From Rhodanobacter sp. (GTDB lineage Bacteria; Pseudomonadota; Gammaproteobacteria; Xanthomonadales; Rhodanobacteraceae), in assembly GCA_040371205.1 (NCBI GenBank), contig AP031382.1, positions 496,001 to 560,000 of the forward strand: a stretch of DNA of 64,000 bases, read 5' to 3'. The notes beneath the pieces were generated by a model, which was not told the origin of the DNA, did no database searches, and was given only the letters and a program-made list of their open reading frames with translations. This document shows, piece by piece, positions 45,963-58,462 of this stretch. Both the position numbers and the translations under genes were made by a program. How positions within the stretch are numbered: position 1 is the stretch's first letter; every line of letters starts with the position of its first letter.

Positions 45963-46862
45963 TCAGCCGCGGCGCGTTCCGCTGATCCGCACCCAGCCGT
46001 CGAGGATGTCGACGCGCAGCGCATCGAACCATTCCGCGTAGCGCGCCAGCAACTCGTCCTGCTGGCCGTCGAGGATGCCGGAGATCGCGAACGGCGCGCC
46101 GGGCTTCGCCGCTGCGGCGAACACCGGGGCGAGTTCGCCCAGCGGTCCGGCGAGGATGTTGGCGACGAACACGTCGGCGGCGGACTTGGGTTCGTCGCCG
46201 GGAAGATGGACGTCCAGACGGCCGTGCAGGCCGTTGCGCTCGGCGTTGTCGCGCGAGGCGAGCAGCGCCTGCGGGTCGTTGTCCACGCCTACCGCGTGCG
46301 CGGCGCCGAGCTTGAGCGCGGCGATGGCGAGGATGCCCGAGCCGCAGCCGTAGTCGATCACCGTCTTGCCGGCGAGCTGCAGCCCGTCCAGCCATGCCAG
46401 GCACAGCGCGGTGGTGGGATGCGTGCCGCTGCCGAAGGCGAGGCCGGGGTCGAGACGCACCACCACGCGCCCGTCGTCGGTCGGCGGCTCGATGTTCCAC
46501 GGATAGATCCACAGCCGCTCGCCGAAGGACATCGGCTGGTACTGGTCCATCCACGCGCGTTCCCAGTCCTGGTCTTCCACCATGCGGAAATCCAGTTGGC
46601 CGGGTTCCAGCCACGGCAGCAGTTCGCCCAGCGCGGCGGCGAGGCCGCGCCGGTCCGTGTGCTCGTCGAACAATGCGTTGAGCGTGATCGTCGGCCACAG
46701 CGGCAGTTCGCCCACGCCGGGTTCGAAGATCGCCTGTTCGTCGGGCGTCTCCGCGTCGGCGTCGCGCAGGGTGATCGACAGCGCGCCGAGGTCCTCCAGC
46801 GCCTCTTCCGCGCGGGGCTGCTGTTCGAGGCGGGCGGTGAGGGCGAGTTCGAGGAAGGGCAT
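45963..46862 (-). CDS. prmA: Ribosomal protein L11 methyltransferase
   Basis: The 299-residue protein has the N-terminal L11-recognition domain (M-P-F-L-E-L-A-L at the start), E-D-Q-D-W-E-R-A-W in the linker and a SAM-binding domain with G-L-A-F-G-S-G-T-H-P-T-T, D-Y-G-C-G-S-G-I-L-A-I and N-I-L-A-G-P-L. It trimethylates ribosomal protein L11. ATG 46860-46862 is the family start; it lies just after the accC terminator. Confidence 0.97.
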   Translation of the reverse strand: MPFLELALTARLEQQPRAEEALEDLGALSITLRDADAETPDEQAIFEPGVGELPLWPTITLNALFDEHTDRRGLAAALGELLPWLEPGQLDFRMVEDQDWERAWMDQYQPMSFGERLWIYPWNIEPPTDDGRVVVRLDPGLAFGSGTHPTTALCLAWLDGLQLAGKTVIDYGCGSGILAIAALKLGAAHAVGVDNDPQALLASRDNAERNGLHGRLDVHLPGDEPKSAADVFVANILAGPLGELAPVFAAAAKPGAPFAISGILDGQQDELLARYAEWFDALRVDILDGWVRISGTRRG

Positions 46863-46871
46863 GGCTGATCC

Positions 46872-46938
46872 AAAAGAAAAGGAGCGCACCGTGCGCGATG
46901 GCATGAAGTACTGGCCATCGCGCATGGGGTGCGCTCCT
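46872..46938 (-). terminator. Intrinsic terminator of the aroQ-accB-accC operon
   Basis: A long hairpin: outer stem 11 bp (46880-46890 with 46928-46938), inner stem 10 bp (46893-46902 with 46914-46923), 11-nt loop. On the minus strand it is followed by TTTTCTTTTGG. It starts 7 bases after the accC stop and separates accC from prmA. Confidence 0.92.
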
Positions 46939-46944
46939 GTGGCG

Positions 46945-48318
<1,374 letters not shown>

Positions 48319-48333
48319 GGTGGCTCAGCCCGC

Positions 48334-48795
48334 TCAGGCGATCACGAACATCGGCTGGTCGAATTCGACCGACTGGCTGTTCTCGACCAGGATCGCCTGG
48401 ATCGTGCCGGAGACGTCGGCCTCGATCTGGTTGAACATCTTCATCGCCTCGATGATGCCCAGCGTGTCGCCGGCCTTCACCTGCTGGCCGACCTTGGCCA
48501 GCGCCGCGGCGCCGGGGGTGGCGGCGGCATAGAAGGTGCCGACCATCGGCGCCTTCACCACGTGACCGGCGGGCAGGCCGCTGGCGGCGGGCGCGGCTTC
48601 GGCGGCGGCCGGCGCGGCGGCAACGGCCGCCACCGGCGCGGCGGCCACCGCGACCGGTGCCGGCGCGGCCACGGCCACGCCGCCCTTGGGCACGCGCGAC
48701 AGGCGCACCACTTCCTCGCCTTCCTTGATTTCCAGTTCGGCGAGGTTGGATTCCTCGAGCAGGTCGATCAGCTTCTTGATCTTGCGCAGATCCAT
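48334..48795 (-). CDS. accB: Biotin carboxyl carrier protein of acetyl-CoA carboxylase
   Basis: In the 153-residue protein the N-terminal helix ([10 protein letters not shown]) is followed by an Ala/Pro-rich flexible linker (about 40-75) and a biotinyl domain with the biotinylated Lys in I-E-A-M-K-M-F. It carries CO2 between AccC and the AccAD carboxyltransferase. The ATG has AAGG 7 nt upstream. It is the middle gene of aroQ-accB-accC. Confidence 0.98.
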   Translation of the reverse strand: MDLRKIKKLIDLLEESNLAELEIKEGEEVVRLSRVPKGGVAVAAPAPVAVAAAPVAAVAAAPAAAEAAPAASGLPAGHVVKAPMVGTFYAAATPGAAALAKVGQQVKAGDTLGIIEAMKMFNQIEADVSGTIQAILVENSQSVEFDQPMFVIA

Positions 48796-48852
48796 GGGAT
48801 GGCCTTCATGTCATGGCGTCGCCCGCGGGCGACGGGAAAGGGAAAACGGAAT

Positions 48853-49296
48853 TCAGTGCGTTGCCAGCCGGGCGATGGCCGCATCCAGCGCCAGCCGGTA
48901 GCTGTCGGCGCCGAAGCCGCAGATCACGCCCACGGCGATATCCGCAAGGTAGGAGTGGCGACGGAACGGTTCGCGCGCGTGCACGTTGGACAGGTGCACC
49001 TCGATCAGCGGGATCGCCACCGCCGCGAACGCGTCGCGCAGCGCGATGCTGGTGTGGGTGAATGCACCGGCGTTGCACAGGATCGTCGCCACCTGTTCGT
49101 CACGCGCCTGATGCACGCGGCCGACCAGTTCGTGTTCGGCGTTGGACTGGAACGACACCAGCACATGCCCGGCGGCCTGCGCCTGCGCAGCCAGACGGGC
49201 ATCGATGTCGGCCAGCGTGTCGCTGCCGTAGATGGTTGGCTCGCGCGTGCCCAGCAGGTTGAGGTTGGGTCCGTGCAGAACGAGGATCTTGGCCAC
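48853..49296 (-). CDS. aroQ: Type II 3-dehydroquinate dehydratase
   Basis: The 147-residue protein has the type II signature [14 protein letters not shown] at about 7-20, the catalytic Tyr in [14 protein letters not shown] and the active-site His in E-V-H-L-S-N. It dehydrates 3-dehydroquinate in the shikimate pathway. The start is a GTG at 49294-49296 with GAAGG 6 nt upstream; the nearby ATG is out of frame. It heads the accBC operon, as in many gammaproteobacteria. Confidence 0.96.
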   Translation of the reverse strand: MAKILVLHGPNLNLLGTREPTIYGSDTLADIDARLAAQAQAAGHVLVSFQSNAEHELVGRVHQARDEQVATILCNAGAFTHTSIALRDAFAAVAIPLIEVHLSNVHAREPFRRHSYLADIAVGVICGFGADSYRLALDAAIARLATH

Positions 49297-49486
49297 GCCA
49301 TGCCTTCGACGACGTCCGGACGGCCCGGAACGCGCGCAGTGTGCGCGCAGTTGCGAATGTTGTCCAGTTCGGCGCAGATCGGCGATGTTCGATGGAGAAG
49401 CCGTGCGTCGGCGTATGTGTCGGCGCGGCTCTTGTGCTTATCCCTGATCGTGGAGGTCACCTGGGTGGCCATCCGCGGCCGCACTT

Positions 49487-50014
49487 TCACTTGAGCCAAT
49501 GATCGAGCGTGGCGGTATCCAGCGGGCCGCGGCGGGTGGCGATCACGTGTCCATCGGCGCCGATCAGCACGCTGTAAGGGAGTATCTCGCCGTTGTCGCC
49601 CCATGCCAGCGAGGTGCTTGGCGGCTCCATCCGGCCCAGCAGGACGGGGTAATGCACGGGATGTGCGGCCAGGAAGGCGCGCACGTGCGCGGGATCGTCC
49701 ATCGCGATTCCCAGCACGATGGCCCCATTTTCGCCGAATTTGGTCTGGGCGCGGTCCAGCGCCGGCAACTCGTCCAGACAGGGGCCGCACCAGCTGGCCC
49801 AGAAGTTCACGAGCACGCGGTGACCGCGGTAATCCGCCAGGCGATGCAAGCGGCCTTGCAGGTCCTGCAACGCCAGGGCCGGTGCCGGCGCGCCGATCTG
49901 GAGCGCGGATGCGCCGGCGGGCGCGTGCGCCAGTCGACTTTCATGCTGCAACCAGCCCCCCAGCGCGGCGGCCAGTACCGCCGCGGTTAGGATGGCGAGG
50001 TTGTCGCGGCTCAC
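49487..50014 (-). CDS. TlpA-family membrane-anchored thioredoxin
   Basis: The 175-residue protein has an N-terminal signal anchor (I-L-T-A-A-V-L-A-A-A-L-G), then a thioredoxin fold with the redox motif W-A-S-W-C-G-P-C (about 73-80) and the cis-Pro region I-L-P-Y-S-V-L. It is a periplasmic disulfide reductase, perhaps for cytochrome c maturation or copper handling. The GTG start overlaps the dsbD stop (GTGA), so the two are translationally coupled and the upstream DsbD probably supplies its electrons. Confidence 0.9.
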   Translation of the reverse strand: MSRDNLAILTAAVLAAALGGWLQHESRLAHAPAGASALQIGAPAPALALQDLQGRLHRLADYRGHRVLVNFWASWCGPCLDELPALDRAQTKFGENGAIVLGIAMDDPAHVRAFLAAHPVHYPVLLGRMEPPSTSLAWGDNGEILPYSVLIGADGHVIATRRGPLDTATLDHWLK

Positions 50015-52221
50015 CGCGCCGCCTCGTCCAGGGCTTGTACCACCAGCGCCGTGGTCAGCACGGTGGGCAACTGCCGTCCTTCGCCGCCGCCCTTGGGGAA
50101 CACCACGTACAGCGGCACGCCCGGCGAGTGGTAGCGCTGCAGGAACGCGGTGATCGCCGGGTCTTCGTTGGTCCAGTCGCCTTTCATGTAGACCGCGCCG
50201 TCGCGTTTCAGCGCGGCGCGGAACGCGTCGCCGTCCAGCACGGCGTGTTCGTTGGCCTTGCAGGTGATGCACCAGTCGGCGGTCATGTCCACGAACACCG
50301 GCGTGTTGGCGGCGCGCAGCGCGGCCAGTTTTTCCGGGGTATAGGGCACGATGCCGTCCTGCGGCGCAGCGGTGCTTGCCGCGACCGGCATCTGCGCCAG
50401 CAGGTAAAGCGGGGCCGCGGTCAGCAGTGCCAGCAGCACGGTCAGCATGTGATGCGGCATGCCGCGTCCGCGGCTGCGCTCGAACCACCACAGCGCCAGC
50501 GCCAGCAGCACCAGGGCCACCAGCAGCAGGCCCACGGCGTCGGCGCCGCGCTGGTTGGCCAGCACCCACGCCAGCCAGGCGACGGTGAGATACATCGGGA
50601 AAGCCAGCACTTGCTTCAGCGTTTCCATCCAGCGGCCGGGTTTCGGCAGCCAGCGCGCCAGCGCGGGTACGTAGGCAATGACGAGGAAGGGCAGCGCAAG
50701 GCCCAGGCCCAGCATGAGAAAGACCAGCAACGCGTGCGCAGCCGGTGCGGCAAACGCATAGGCCAGCGCGCTGCCCATGTACGGCGCCGTGCAGGGGCTG
50801 GCCACCACCACGGCGAGCACGCCGGTGAAGAAGTCGCCGGCCAGGCCGCTGCGACGGGCCAGCGCGTTGCCGACATTGCCCAGCGATGCGCCGAACTGCA
50901 CCACGCCCGACATTGACAGCCCCAGCGCAAAAATCACGCAGGCCAGCACCGCCACCAGCAGCGGCTGCTGCAGTTGCGTGCCCCAACCCAGCGCGTGCCC
51001 GGCTGCACGCAACGCGAGGATGGCGATGCCCAGTGCGAGGAAACTCGCCAGCACGCCGGCGGTGTAGGCGAGCGCATGCCGCTGGCGGTGCGACGGGCTT
51101 TCGCCGCTTTCCAGCAGGCTGACCGCCTTGAGCGAGAGCACCGGCAGCACGCAAGGCATCAGGTTGAGGATCAAGCCGCCGGCCAGTGCCAGCAGCAGTG
51201 CAGCGAACAGGCTGGTGCGCAGCGGGCCGGCCGGTGGGGTCATGGCGGCGCCCGAAGCGTTGCCCGCAGCGACTGCGGCAGGCGTGCCGGGCTTTGCCGC
51301 GCCGTTTGCCACGGTGCCGTCTTGCAGGTCCACGGTCACGTCGCGCGTCATCAGCGGGTAGCACACGCCGCCGTCCTGGCAGCCCAGGAAACTGGCTTCC
51401 AGCGTCACCTGCCTGCGCCCGGCGGTATCGCCTTCGATGGCCACCGGCAGTTCGAGATCGCCGAAATACACCGTTACCGTGCCGGACTGCGCATCCGGGT
51501 GTTGCACGCCGCCTGCCGGCCAGGCGGGCTCACCCAGTTTCAGGCCGCCGGCATCCTTCAGCTTGAGGGTGATGTGGTTGCGGTAGACGTAGTAGTCCTT
51601 GGGCATCGTCCAGTGCAGCAGCAGATGGTGCGCGTCCTGCGCCAGCGCGGAGAACCGGAAGGCCTGTTCCTGCGGTAGCGGCGACCGAGACGTGGCGCCG
51701 CTGCCGCCGAGCTGCTGCAACGCATTGCCGAGGCTGTTGCCGGTGGCGGGGGTAGGCAGCGGCAGGTCGAGCTGCTCGGTATGCGGTGGATAACAGATCT
51801 TCGGCTCCACCTCGTGGCAGCCCTGGTATTGCACGCTCAGCCGCAGGCGCGTGGTGCCTGCTGCCGCGGTATAGGGAAGGCTGGCGTCGACGGCGTGGTG
51901 GTAGGTCTCCACCGGGCCGATGTACGGGTCGACGTGCTTCTCGCCGGGCGGCAGTTGCGCCTCGCCCAGCGTGATGCCGGGGCCGGCGGTGAACTTCATG
52001 CGGCCGCGATAGAGGTAGTAATGCGGGGCGATGATCCAGTGCAGTTTCAGCATGCCGGGCGTGCCGGCATCGGCGCTGAGCTGGTAGGCCTCGGTCACCG
52101 GCAGGATGTTGCCGTCCTGCGTCTGCGCAAGCGCGGGAGGTGCCTGCAGGCACCCCAGGCCAATCAGCAGGAAAGCAAGCACAGGAAGGAAGGTGGCCAT
52201 TCGGCCGGTGACAAGGCGCAT
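50011..52221 (-). CDS. dsbD: Thiol:disulfide interchange protein DsbD with duplicated N-terminal domain
   Basis: The 736-residue protein (E. coli 565) has a signal peptide, then two DsbD-alpha-like domains, each with a Cys pair before Y-P: G-C-H-E-V-E-P-K-I-C-Y-P-P (about 125-137) and G-C-Q-D-G-G-V-C-Y-P (about 265-274). The eight-helix core has the two redox Cys in N-L-M-P-C-V-L-P and A-S-P-C-T-A-P-Y. The C-terminal gamma domain has D-W-C-I-T-C-K. It moves electrons from cytoplasmic thioredoxin to periplasmic thiols. ATG 52219-52221 has AGGAA 6 nt upstream. Confidence 0.95.
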   Translation of the reverse strand: MRLVTGRMATFLPVLAFLLIGLGCLQAPPALAQTQDGNILPVTEAYQLSADAGTPGMLKLHWIIAPHYYLYRGRMKFTAGPGITLGEAQLPPGEKHVDPYIGPVETYHHAVDASLPYTAAAGTTRLRLSVQYQGCHEVEPKICYPPHTEQLDLPLPTPATGNSLGNALQQLGGSGATSRSPLPQEQAFRFSALAQDAHHLLLHWTMPKDYYVYRNHITLKLKDAGGLKLGEPAWPAGGVQHPDAQSGTVTVYFGDLELPVAIEGDTAGRRQVTLEASFLGCQDGGVCYPLMTRDVTVDLQDGTVANGAAKPGTPAAVAAGNASGAAMTPPAGPLRTSLFAALLLALAGGLILNLMPCVLPVLSLKAVSLLESGESPSHRQRHALAYTAGVLASFLALGIAILALRAAGHALGWGTQLQQPLLVAVLACVIFALGLSMSGVVQFGASLGNVGNALARRSGLAGDFFTGVLAVVVASPCTAPYMGSALAYAFAAPAAHALLVFLMLGLGLALPFLVIAYVPALARWLPKPGRWMETLKQVLAFPMYLTVAWLAWVLANQRGADAVGLLLVALVLLALALWWFERSRGRGMPHHMLTVLLALLTAAPLYLLAQMPVAASTAAPQDGIVPYTPEKLAALRAANTPVFVDMTADWCITCKANEHAVLDGDAFRAALKRDGAVYMKGDWTNEDPAITAFLQRYHSPGVPLYVVFPKGGGEGRQLPTVLTTALVVQALDEAAR

Positions 52222-52290
52222 CGCGATTCCTGGGGCACAGCTGGGGCGGCCATTATGGATCATGCCGCCGGGGCTTCCGGCCGGTGCGGC

Positions 52291-53187
52291 TCAGGTCTCC
52301 CCGATGGCCAGTGCCGGTGCCTTGCGCCGCACGCGCAGCAGTCCGGTGGTGAGCGCCGTGCCCAGCAGGATCACCGCGCAGCCGCCCAGCATGCGGGTGG
52401 TCACCGGTTCGCCGAGCAGCAGCGCGCCCCACAACACGCCGAAGGCCGGGATCAGGTAGGGAATGACCATGATCCGCACCGCGCCGACCCGCGCCAGCAC
52501 CCAGAAGAACAGCACGTAGGCCAGCGCCGTGCACAGCACGGCCAGGCCCGCCGCCGCCAGCCAGGCTTGCAGCGGCGGAACGTGCAACGGCCAGCACAGC
52601 ACGGTCGTCGGCAACAGCAGGAGCGCGGCGACCATGTGGCTGCCGACCGTCACTACCAGCGGCGTCACCTCGGCCAGTCGACGGTGCGTGTAATGCACCA
52701 CGTAACCGTACAGCGCAGTGGCGGCCACGCCGGCGAGCAGCGCCAGGCCGGCGCCAGGGCTTAGCGCGAAACTCCCCTCGGCCAGCCAGGCCACGCCCGC
52801 GAAACCGACCAGCAGTCCGGCGCTGCGCCAGGCGTCCAGTCGCTGGCCCAGCCAGATCCAGCCGACCAGGGCGGCGAACATCGGCGTCATGCCGTCGATG
52901 ATCGAGGCCAGTCCGGCAGGCAGGCTGCGCGTGGCAAAGGTGAACAGCGCAAAAGGCAGCGCCGAATTCGTCAGCCCGACCACCGCGATGGGCCACCAGT
53001 GCCGGCGCCACTCCGCCCGGCGCTGGCGCGAGGCCAGCAGCGGCAGGAAGCACAGCGCCGCGCCGATCGCGCGCAGCCCGGCCAGCGGCAATGCGCCGAA
53101 GGCGCCGGCGCCCATCCGCATGAACAGGAACGAGCCGCCCCACAGGGCGCCCAGCGACAGCAGCACGGCGTAGTCGATCTTCTTCAT
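52291..53187 (-). CDS. EamA/DMT-family transporter
   Basis: The 298-residue protein has ten membrane helices in two EamA repeats (L-G-A-L-W-G-G-S-F-L-F-M-R near the start; V-I-P-Y-L-I-P-A-F-G-V-L-W-G in the second half). It is typical of the RhaT/EamA exporters for metabolites or drugs; the substrate is unknown. It is distinct in sequence from the EamA gene at 8919-9827. It starts 58 bases after cutA. Confidence 0.9.
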   Translation of the reverse strand: MKKIDYAVLLSLGALWGGSFLFMRMGAGAFGALPLAGLRAIGAALCFLPLLASRQRRAEWRRHWWPIAVVGLTNSALPFALFTFATRSLPAGLASIIDGMTPMFAALVGWIWLGQRLDAWRSAGLLVGFAGVAWLAEGSFALSPGAGLALLAGVAATALYGYVVHYTHRRLAEVTPLVVTVGSHMVAALLLLPTTVLCWPLHVPPLQAWLAAAGLAVLCTALAYVLFFWVLARVGAVRIMVIPYLIPAFGVLWGALLLGEPVTTRMLGGCAVILLGTALTTGLLRVRRKAPALAIGET

Positions 53188-53245
53188 TCGGATTGGAGTG
53201 GCGGGGCGATGGCGAAGTCTGCCGCGGTGCCACTGACAAAGGTTG

Positions 53246-53575
53246 TCAGCAGTCTTGGGTCGCGCCGTGCACCCAGTCCAGGTAGGCCGCGTGACCGCGC
53301 TCCACCGGCAGTGCGATCAGCTCGGGCAGTTCGTAGGGGTGCAGTTCCAGCAGCCGCGTCCGCAGCGCCTCGAAACGCTCGGCGGTGGTCTTGATGAGCA
53401 GCAGTTCCTCGCTCTCGCTGTGTGTTTTCCCCTGCCAGCGGTAGGTGGAAAGCACGCCGGGCAGGCGGTTGACGCAGGCGGCCAGCCGCTCGTCCACCAG
53501 TGCGCCGGCCAGCATCGAGGCGCTGGCGGCGTCGGGGCAGGTGCACAGGCAGAGCAGCACGGCGGGGTCGGGCAT
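53246..53575 (-). CDS. cutA: Divalent-cation tolerance protein CutA
   Basis: The 109-residue trimeric PII-like protein has family blocks C-T-C-P-D, L-V-D-E-R-L-A-A-C-V-N, Y-R-W-Q-G-K, K-T-T-A-E-R-F and H-P-Y-E-L-P-E-L-I. First linked to copper tolerance in E. coli; the exact role is unsettled. It is divergent from groES, as often seen beside groESL in gammaproteobacteria. Confidence 0.95.
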   Translation of the reverse strand: MPDPAVLLCLCTCPDAASASMLAGALVDERLAACVNRLPGVLSTYRWQGKTHSESEELLLIKTTAERFEALRTRLLELHPYELPELIALPVERGHAAYLDWVHGATQDC

Positions 53576-53698
53576 GGCGGCAATGGACAGGGCTGGGGCG
53601 CCTTACGGTAGAACGACGGAGGTCCCCTTGAAAGCCGTCCGGGCCGACCTCATTGGCGCCGGCAAGGGTCGATCCGGTCGCTGCGGGTGCCCTGCCTC

Positions 53699-53726
53699 TT
53701 GCGGCGGGGACTTGCAAAGCTAGAAT
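53699..53726 (+). promoter_or_regulatory. groESL promoter
   Basis: -35 TTGCGG (53699-53704), a 16-bp spacer and -10 TAGAAT (53721-53726) make a good sigma-70 promoter. The last base of the -10 box is the first base of the CIRCE operator, so repressor binding would block the start site. Confidence 0.7.
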
Positions 53727-53752
53727 TGGCACTCATCTTTGACGAGTGCTAA
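53726..53752 (+). promoter_or_regulatory. CIRCE operator (HrcA binding site)
   Basis: TTGGCACTC (53726-53734), nine spacer bases and GAGTGCTAA (53744-53752) match the consensus TTAGCACTC-N9-GAGTGCTAA with a single change. It implies HrcA repression of groESL, relieved by heat. hrcA itself is not in the window. Confidence 0.95.
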
Positions 53753-53819
53753 CAGCCTGCCTGCGGGTCGGCCCGTCGGTCACTCACTTTTTTCGTCACC
53801 TAGAGCTTGGGAGCCACCC

Positions 53820-54113
53820 ATGAGCAAACTGCGTCCGCTGCACGACCGCGTCATCGTCAAGCGCCTGGAAGAGGAGCGCGTCTCCGCCGGCGGCATCGTC
53901 ATCCCCGACAGCGCCACCGAGAAGCCCACCCGCGGCAAGGTGATCGCCGCCGGTACCGGCCGCATCCTGGAAGACGGCAACGTCCGCCCGATGTCGCTGA
54001 AGGAAGGCGACGTGGTGCTGTTCGGCAAGTACGCCGGCCAGGAAATCAAGATCGACGGCGAAGAGCTGGTCTTCCTGAAGGAAGACGACATCGTGGCGGT
54101 GATCGAGGGCTGA
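53820..54113 (+). CDS. groES: Co-chaperonin GroES
   Basis: The 97-residue protein begins [12 protein letters not shown] and has the mobile loop [11 protein letters not shown] and the end I-V-A-V-I-E-G. It caps the GroEL barrel. ATG at 53820-53822. It is transcribed from the CIRCE promoter 68 bases upstream and followed by groEL after an unusually long 122-base gap. Confidence 0.98.
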   Translation: MSKLRPLHDRVIVKRLEEERVSAGGIVIPDSATEKPTRGKVIAAGTGRILEDGNVRPMSLKEGDVVLFGKYAGQEIKIDGEELVFLKEDDIVAVIEG

Positions 54114-54212
54114 TCCGGCAAGAGTCGAGTGGCCTGATCGCGAGATAAAGCGCGTGTCGGTCGCCTGCGGCTCCCTCTGGCAAAGCTTTCGCAACGTTTC
54201 CCATCCCTATTC

Positions 54213-55882
<1,670 letters not shown>

Positions 55883-55901
55883 GCGCCTTCAGCCGTTCGC
55901 T

Positions 55902-55974
55902 CTGGGCGCAGCCGCGCAGCGACTGCGCCCAGGGCAAGCAACACGAAAAACCCCGCCGATCCGGCGGGGTTTTT
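55902..55974 (+). terminator. groESL terminator with preceding hairpin
   Basis: The first hairpin has a 10-bp perfect stem (55902-55911 with 55923-55932). The second is the intrinsic terminator: 8-bp stem CCCCGCCG (55951-55958 with 55962-55969), 3-nt loop, TTTTT (55970-55974), and AAAAA before it (55946-55950), which would make it work in both directions. Confidence 0.9.
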
Positions 55975-56008
55975 CATTGCGCGAACGCCATTTGCTAGCA
56001 TTCCCCGG

Positions 56009-57823
56009 ATGCATCGCACGCCACTCGACATCCTCCGTCACGTCTTCGGTTATCCCGGTTTCCGTGGCCAGCAGCAGGCCATCGTCGAACACGTGGCGGA
56101 AGGCGGCGACGCGCTGGTGCTGATGCCCACCGGCGGCGGCAAGTCGCTGTGCTACCAGATTCCCGCGCTGCTGCGGCAGGGCACCGGCATCGTGGTGTCG
56201 CCGCTGATCGCGCTGATGCAGGACCAGGTGGATGCATTGCGCGCCGCGGGCGTGGCGGCGGCGTATCTCAACTCCAGCCTCGACGCGCAGGCGCAGCGCG
56301 AGGTGGAGCGGCAGTTCATGGCGGGCGAGCTGGACCTGCTCTACGTCGCGCCGGAGCGCCTGCTCACCGCGCGTTTCCTCGGCCTGATCGGGCAGACGGA
56401 GATCGCGCTGTTCGCCATCGACGAGGCGCACTGCGTGTCGCAGTGGGGACACGACTTCCGCCCCGAGTACCGCGAACTCACCGTGCTGCACGAGCGCTTC
56501 CCGCAGGTGCCGCGCATCGCGCTCACCGCCACGGCGGACCCGCGCACGCGCGAGGAAATCGTGGAGCGGCTGGCGCTGGGCGAAGCGCGCCAGTTCGTCG
56601 CCAGCTTCGACCGGCCCAACATCGGCTACCGCGTGACGCTGAAGCACAACCCGCGCACGCAGTTGATGCAGTTCCTCGACGGCCATCGCGGCGAGGCCGG
56701 CATCGTGTACGCGCTCAGCCGCAAGAAGGTGGACGACACCGCCGCGTGGCTGGCCGAGGCGGGCATCGAGGCCTTGCCCTATCACGCCGGACTCGATGCG
56801 GCCACGCGTGCGAAGAACCAGCAGCGCTTCCTGCGCGAGGACGGCGTGGTGATGGTGGCCACGGTGGCCTTCGGCATGGGCATCGACAAGCCGGACGTGC
56901 GCTTCGTGGCGCACCTCGACCTGCCGCGCAGCATGGAAGGCTATTACCAGGAGACCGGCCGCGCGGGCCGCGACGGCCTGCCCGCCGAGGCGTGGATGAT
57001 CTACGGCCTGGCCGACGTGGTGACGATGAGCCAGATGATCGCGCAGTCCGAATCGGCGGACGAGCGCAAGCGCATCGAACGGCAGAAGCTGGAATCGCTG
57101 CTGGCCTATGCCGAGGCCACGCGCTGCCGGCGCGAGTTGCTGCTGGGCGCGTTCGGCGAGGATTACCGAGGCCCCTGCGGCCACTGCGACAACTGCGTGG
57201 AGCCGCCGAAGACCTGGGACGCCACCGTGCCGGCGCAGAAGGCGCTGTCGGCGGTGTACCGCAGCGGCCAGCGCTTCGGCGCCGGCCACGTCATCGACAT
57301 CCTGCGCGGCGTGGACAGCGAGCGCATGAGCCAGCAGGGCCATGACACGCTCAGCACCTTCGGCATCGGCGCCGACATCGACGAAAAAGGCTGGCGCTCG
57401 GTATTCCGCCAGTTGCTTGCCACCGGCCTGCTCGCCACCGACGCGGAAGGCTACGGCACGCTGCGCCTCACCCAGGCCAGCCGCGCCGTACTCGGCGGCG
57501 GCGAACGCGTGCTGCTGCGCGAGGATGCCAAACCGCTGCGCTCCGCGCGCGCTCGTCGCGACAGCAAGCTCGTCACCGGAGCGAACCTCGGCATCGAGGC
57601 CTACGAGCAGCCGTTGTGGGATGCGTTGCGCGCCTTGCGCACGCAGCTCGCGCGCCAACAGGGCGTGCCGCCCTACGTGGTGTTCCACGACGCCACCCTG
57701 CTTGCGATGTTGCGCGCGATGCCCGCGAACGAAGGCGAGCTGGCCCAGGTCAGCGGTGTCGGCGAGGCCAAACTGCAGCGCTACGGGCGCGACTTCCTCG
57801 CCGTCATCAATGCGGCGGAGTGA
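56009..57823 (+). CDS. recQ: ATP-dependent DNA helicase RecQ
   Basis: The 604-residue protein has Walker [16 protein letters not shown] box [15 protein letters not shown], motif [12 protein letters not shown], a zinc-binding RQC region (C-R-R-E-L-L-L-G, then C-G-H-C-D-N-C) and a C-terminal HRDC domain (about 525-600). It unwinds 3' tails in RecF-pathway repair. ATG 56009 follows 34 bases after the groEL terminator. Confidence 0.97.
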   Translation: MHRTPLDILRHVFGYPGFRGQQQAIVEHVAEGGDALVLMPTGGGKSLCYQIPALLRQGTGIVVSPLIALMQDQVDALRAAGVAAAYLNSSLDAQAQREVERQFMAGELDLLYVAPERLLTARFLGLIGQTEIALFAIDEAHCVSQWGHDFRPEYRELTVLHERFPQVPRIALTATADPRTREEIVERLALGEARQFVASFDRPNIGYRVTLKHNPRTQLMQFLDGHRGEAGIVYALSRKKVDDTAAWLAEAGIEALPYHAGLDAATRAKNQQRFLREDGVVMVATVAFGMGIDKPDVRFVAHLDLPRSMEGYYQETGRAGRDGLPAEAWMIYGLADVVTMSQMIAQSESADERKRIERQKLESLLAYAEATRCRRELLLGAFGEDYRGPCGHCDNCVEPPKTWDATVPAQKALSAVYRSGQRFGAGHVIDILRGVDSERMSQQGHDTLSTFGIGADIDEKGWRSVFRQLLATGLLATDAEGYGTLRLTQASRAVLGGGERVLLREDAKPLRSARARRDSKLVTGANLGIEAYEQPLWDALRALRTQLARQQGVPPYVVFHDATLLAMLRAMPANEGELAQVSGVGEAKLQRYGRDFLAVINAAE

Positions 57824-57898
57824 TGCGGCGCGTCGGTGTTTCGGTCCGGTGTGCGCAGCAGTGTTGTATCGGACGCGCGCGGCGCCGCGCTCCGCGCA

Positions 57899-58156
57899 TC
57901 AGCCGGCCAGCTGCCAATCCGTGTCGTTGACGCTGGCCTGCGCCAGCCGGGCGGGCGGTTCGGCGAGGTAGCGCCACTCGTCCAGCGCGGACGGCAGCCG
58001 TGCCCGCGGGCAGCTTGCCTGCAGATACGCCAGCGCGGCCGCCGCATCGTCGTGCCGCGACAGTTCGCTGTTTCCCAGCAGGCTGCGCCAGCGGTGCCCG
58101 TGGCGCACGATGCGGAACAGGCCGAATTTCGACGGGGCTACGTACTGCGCCGGCAT
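57899..58156 (-). CDS. Hypothetical protein, 85 residues
   Basis: The sequence begins M-P-A-Q-Y-V-A-P-S-K-F-G-L-F-R-I-V and continues with R-H-G-H-R-W-R-S-L-L-G-N-S, an Ala-rich helix and a final V-N-D-T-D-W-Q-L. There is no signal or membrane segment and no family was recognised. The composition (Trp, Tyr, Phe spread, codon bias at third position) looks genuinely coding. Start ATG 58154-58156 without a strong ribosome-binding site. It is convergent with recQ. Confidence 0.6.
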   Translation of the reverse strand: MPAQYVAPSKFGLFRIVRHGHRWRSLLGNSELSRHDDAAAALAYLQASCPRARLPSALDEWRYLAEPPARLAQASVNDTDWQLAG

Positions 58157-58462
58157 GATCGAAACACTCGCTGCGGGGAGGCGCGAAAGTCTCGTCGGCA
58201 CGCATGGCCCACAGATGATCGGCGGGTGGCAGCGCAGTGACAGGCGCGGTTGGCCGCCGCCTGGCCGTGGCACGGCGGGTGCGGCACGAACCGTTGCGCC
58301 GCCCGCACGAAATCGCCGGCCGCCATCCGTGCCTTGTGACAGCGGGGCCGGTGGCCCATACCATGGGTAGCGATCCTGCTGCCGCGACTGCATCCGTCGA
58401 TGCGCATGTCGCGGCACGCGCACCACCCGTTCGGCCGCCAGGCGCAATCCGGAGCCCATGCC
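58157..58462. other. 306-base divergent spacer upstream of ppk2
   Basis: No gene is visible. It separates the 85-residue hypothetical gene from ppk2 and must hold both promoters. A weak candidate for ppk2 is TTGTGA (58335-58340), 17 bases, CATACC (58358-58363). Nothing else stands out. Confidence 0.4.

Noticed and set aside
58157..58462. Structured RNA (RNase P or 6S) in the ppk2 spacer
   Set aside because: A short GGGGAGGCGCGAAAGTC stretch recalls an RNase P core but the remaining conserved elements are missing.
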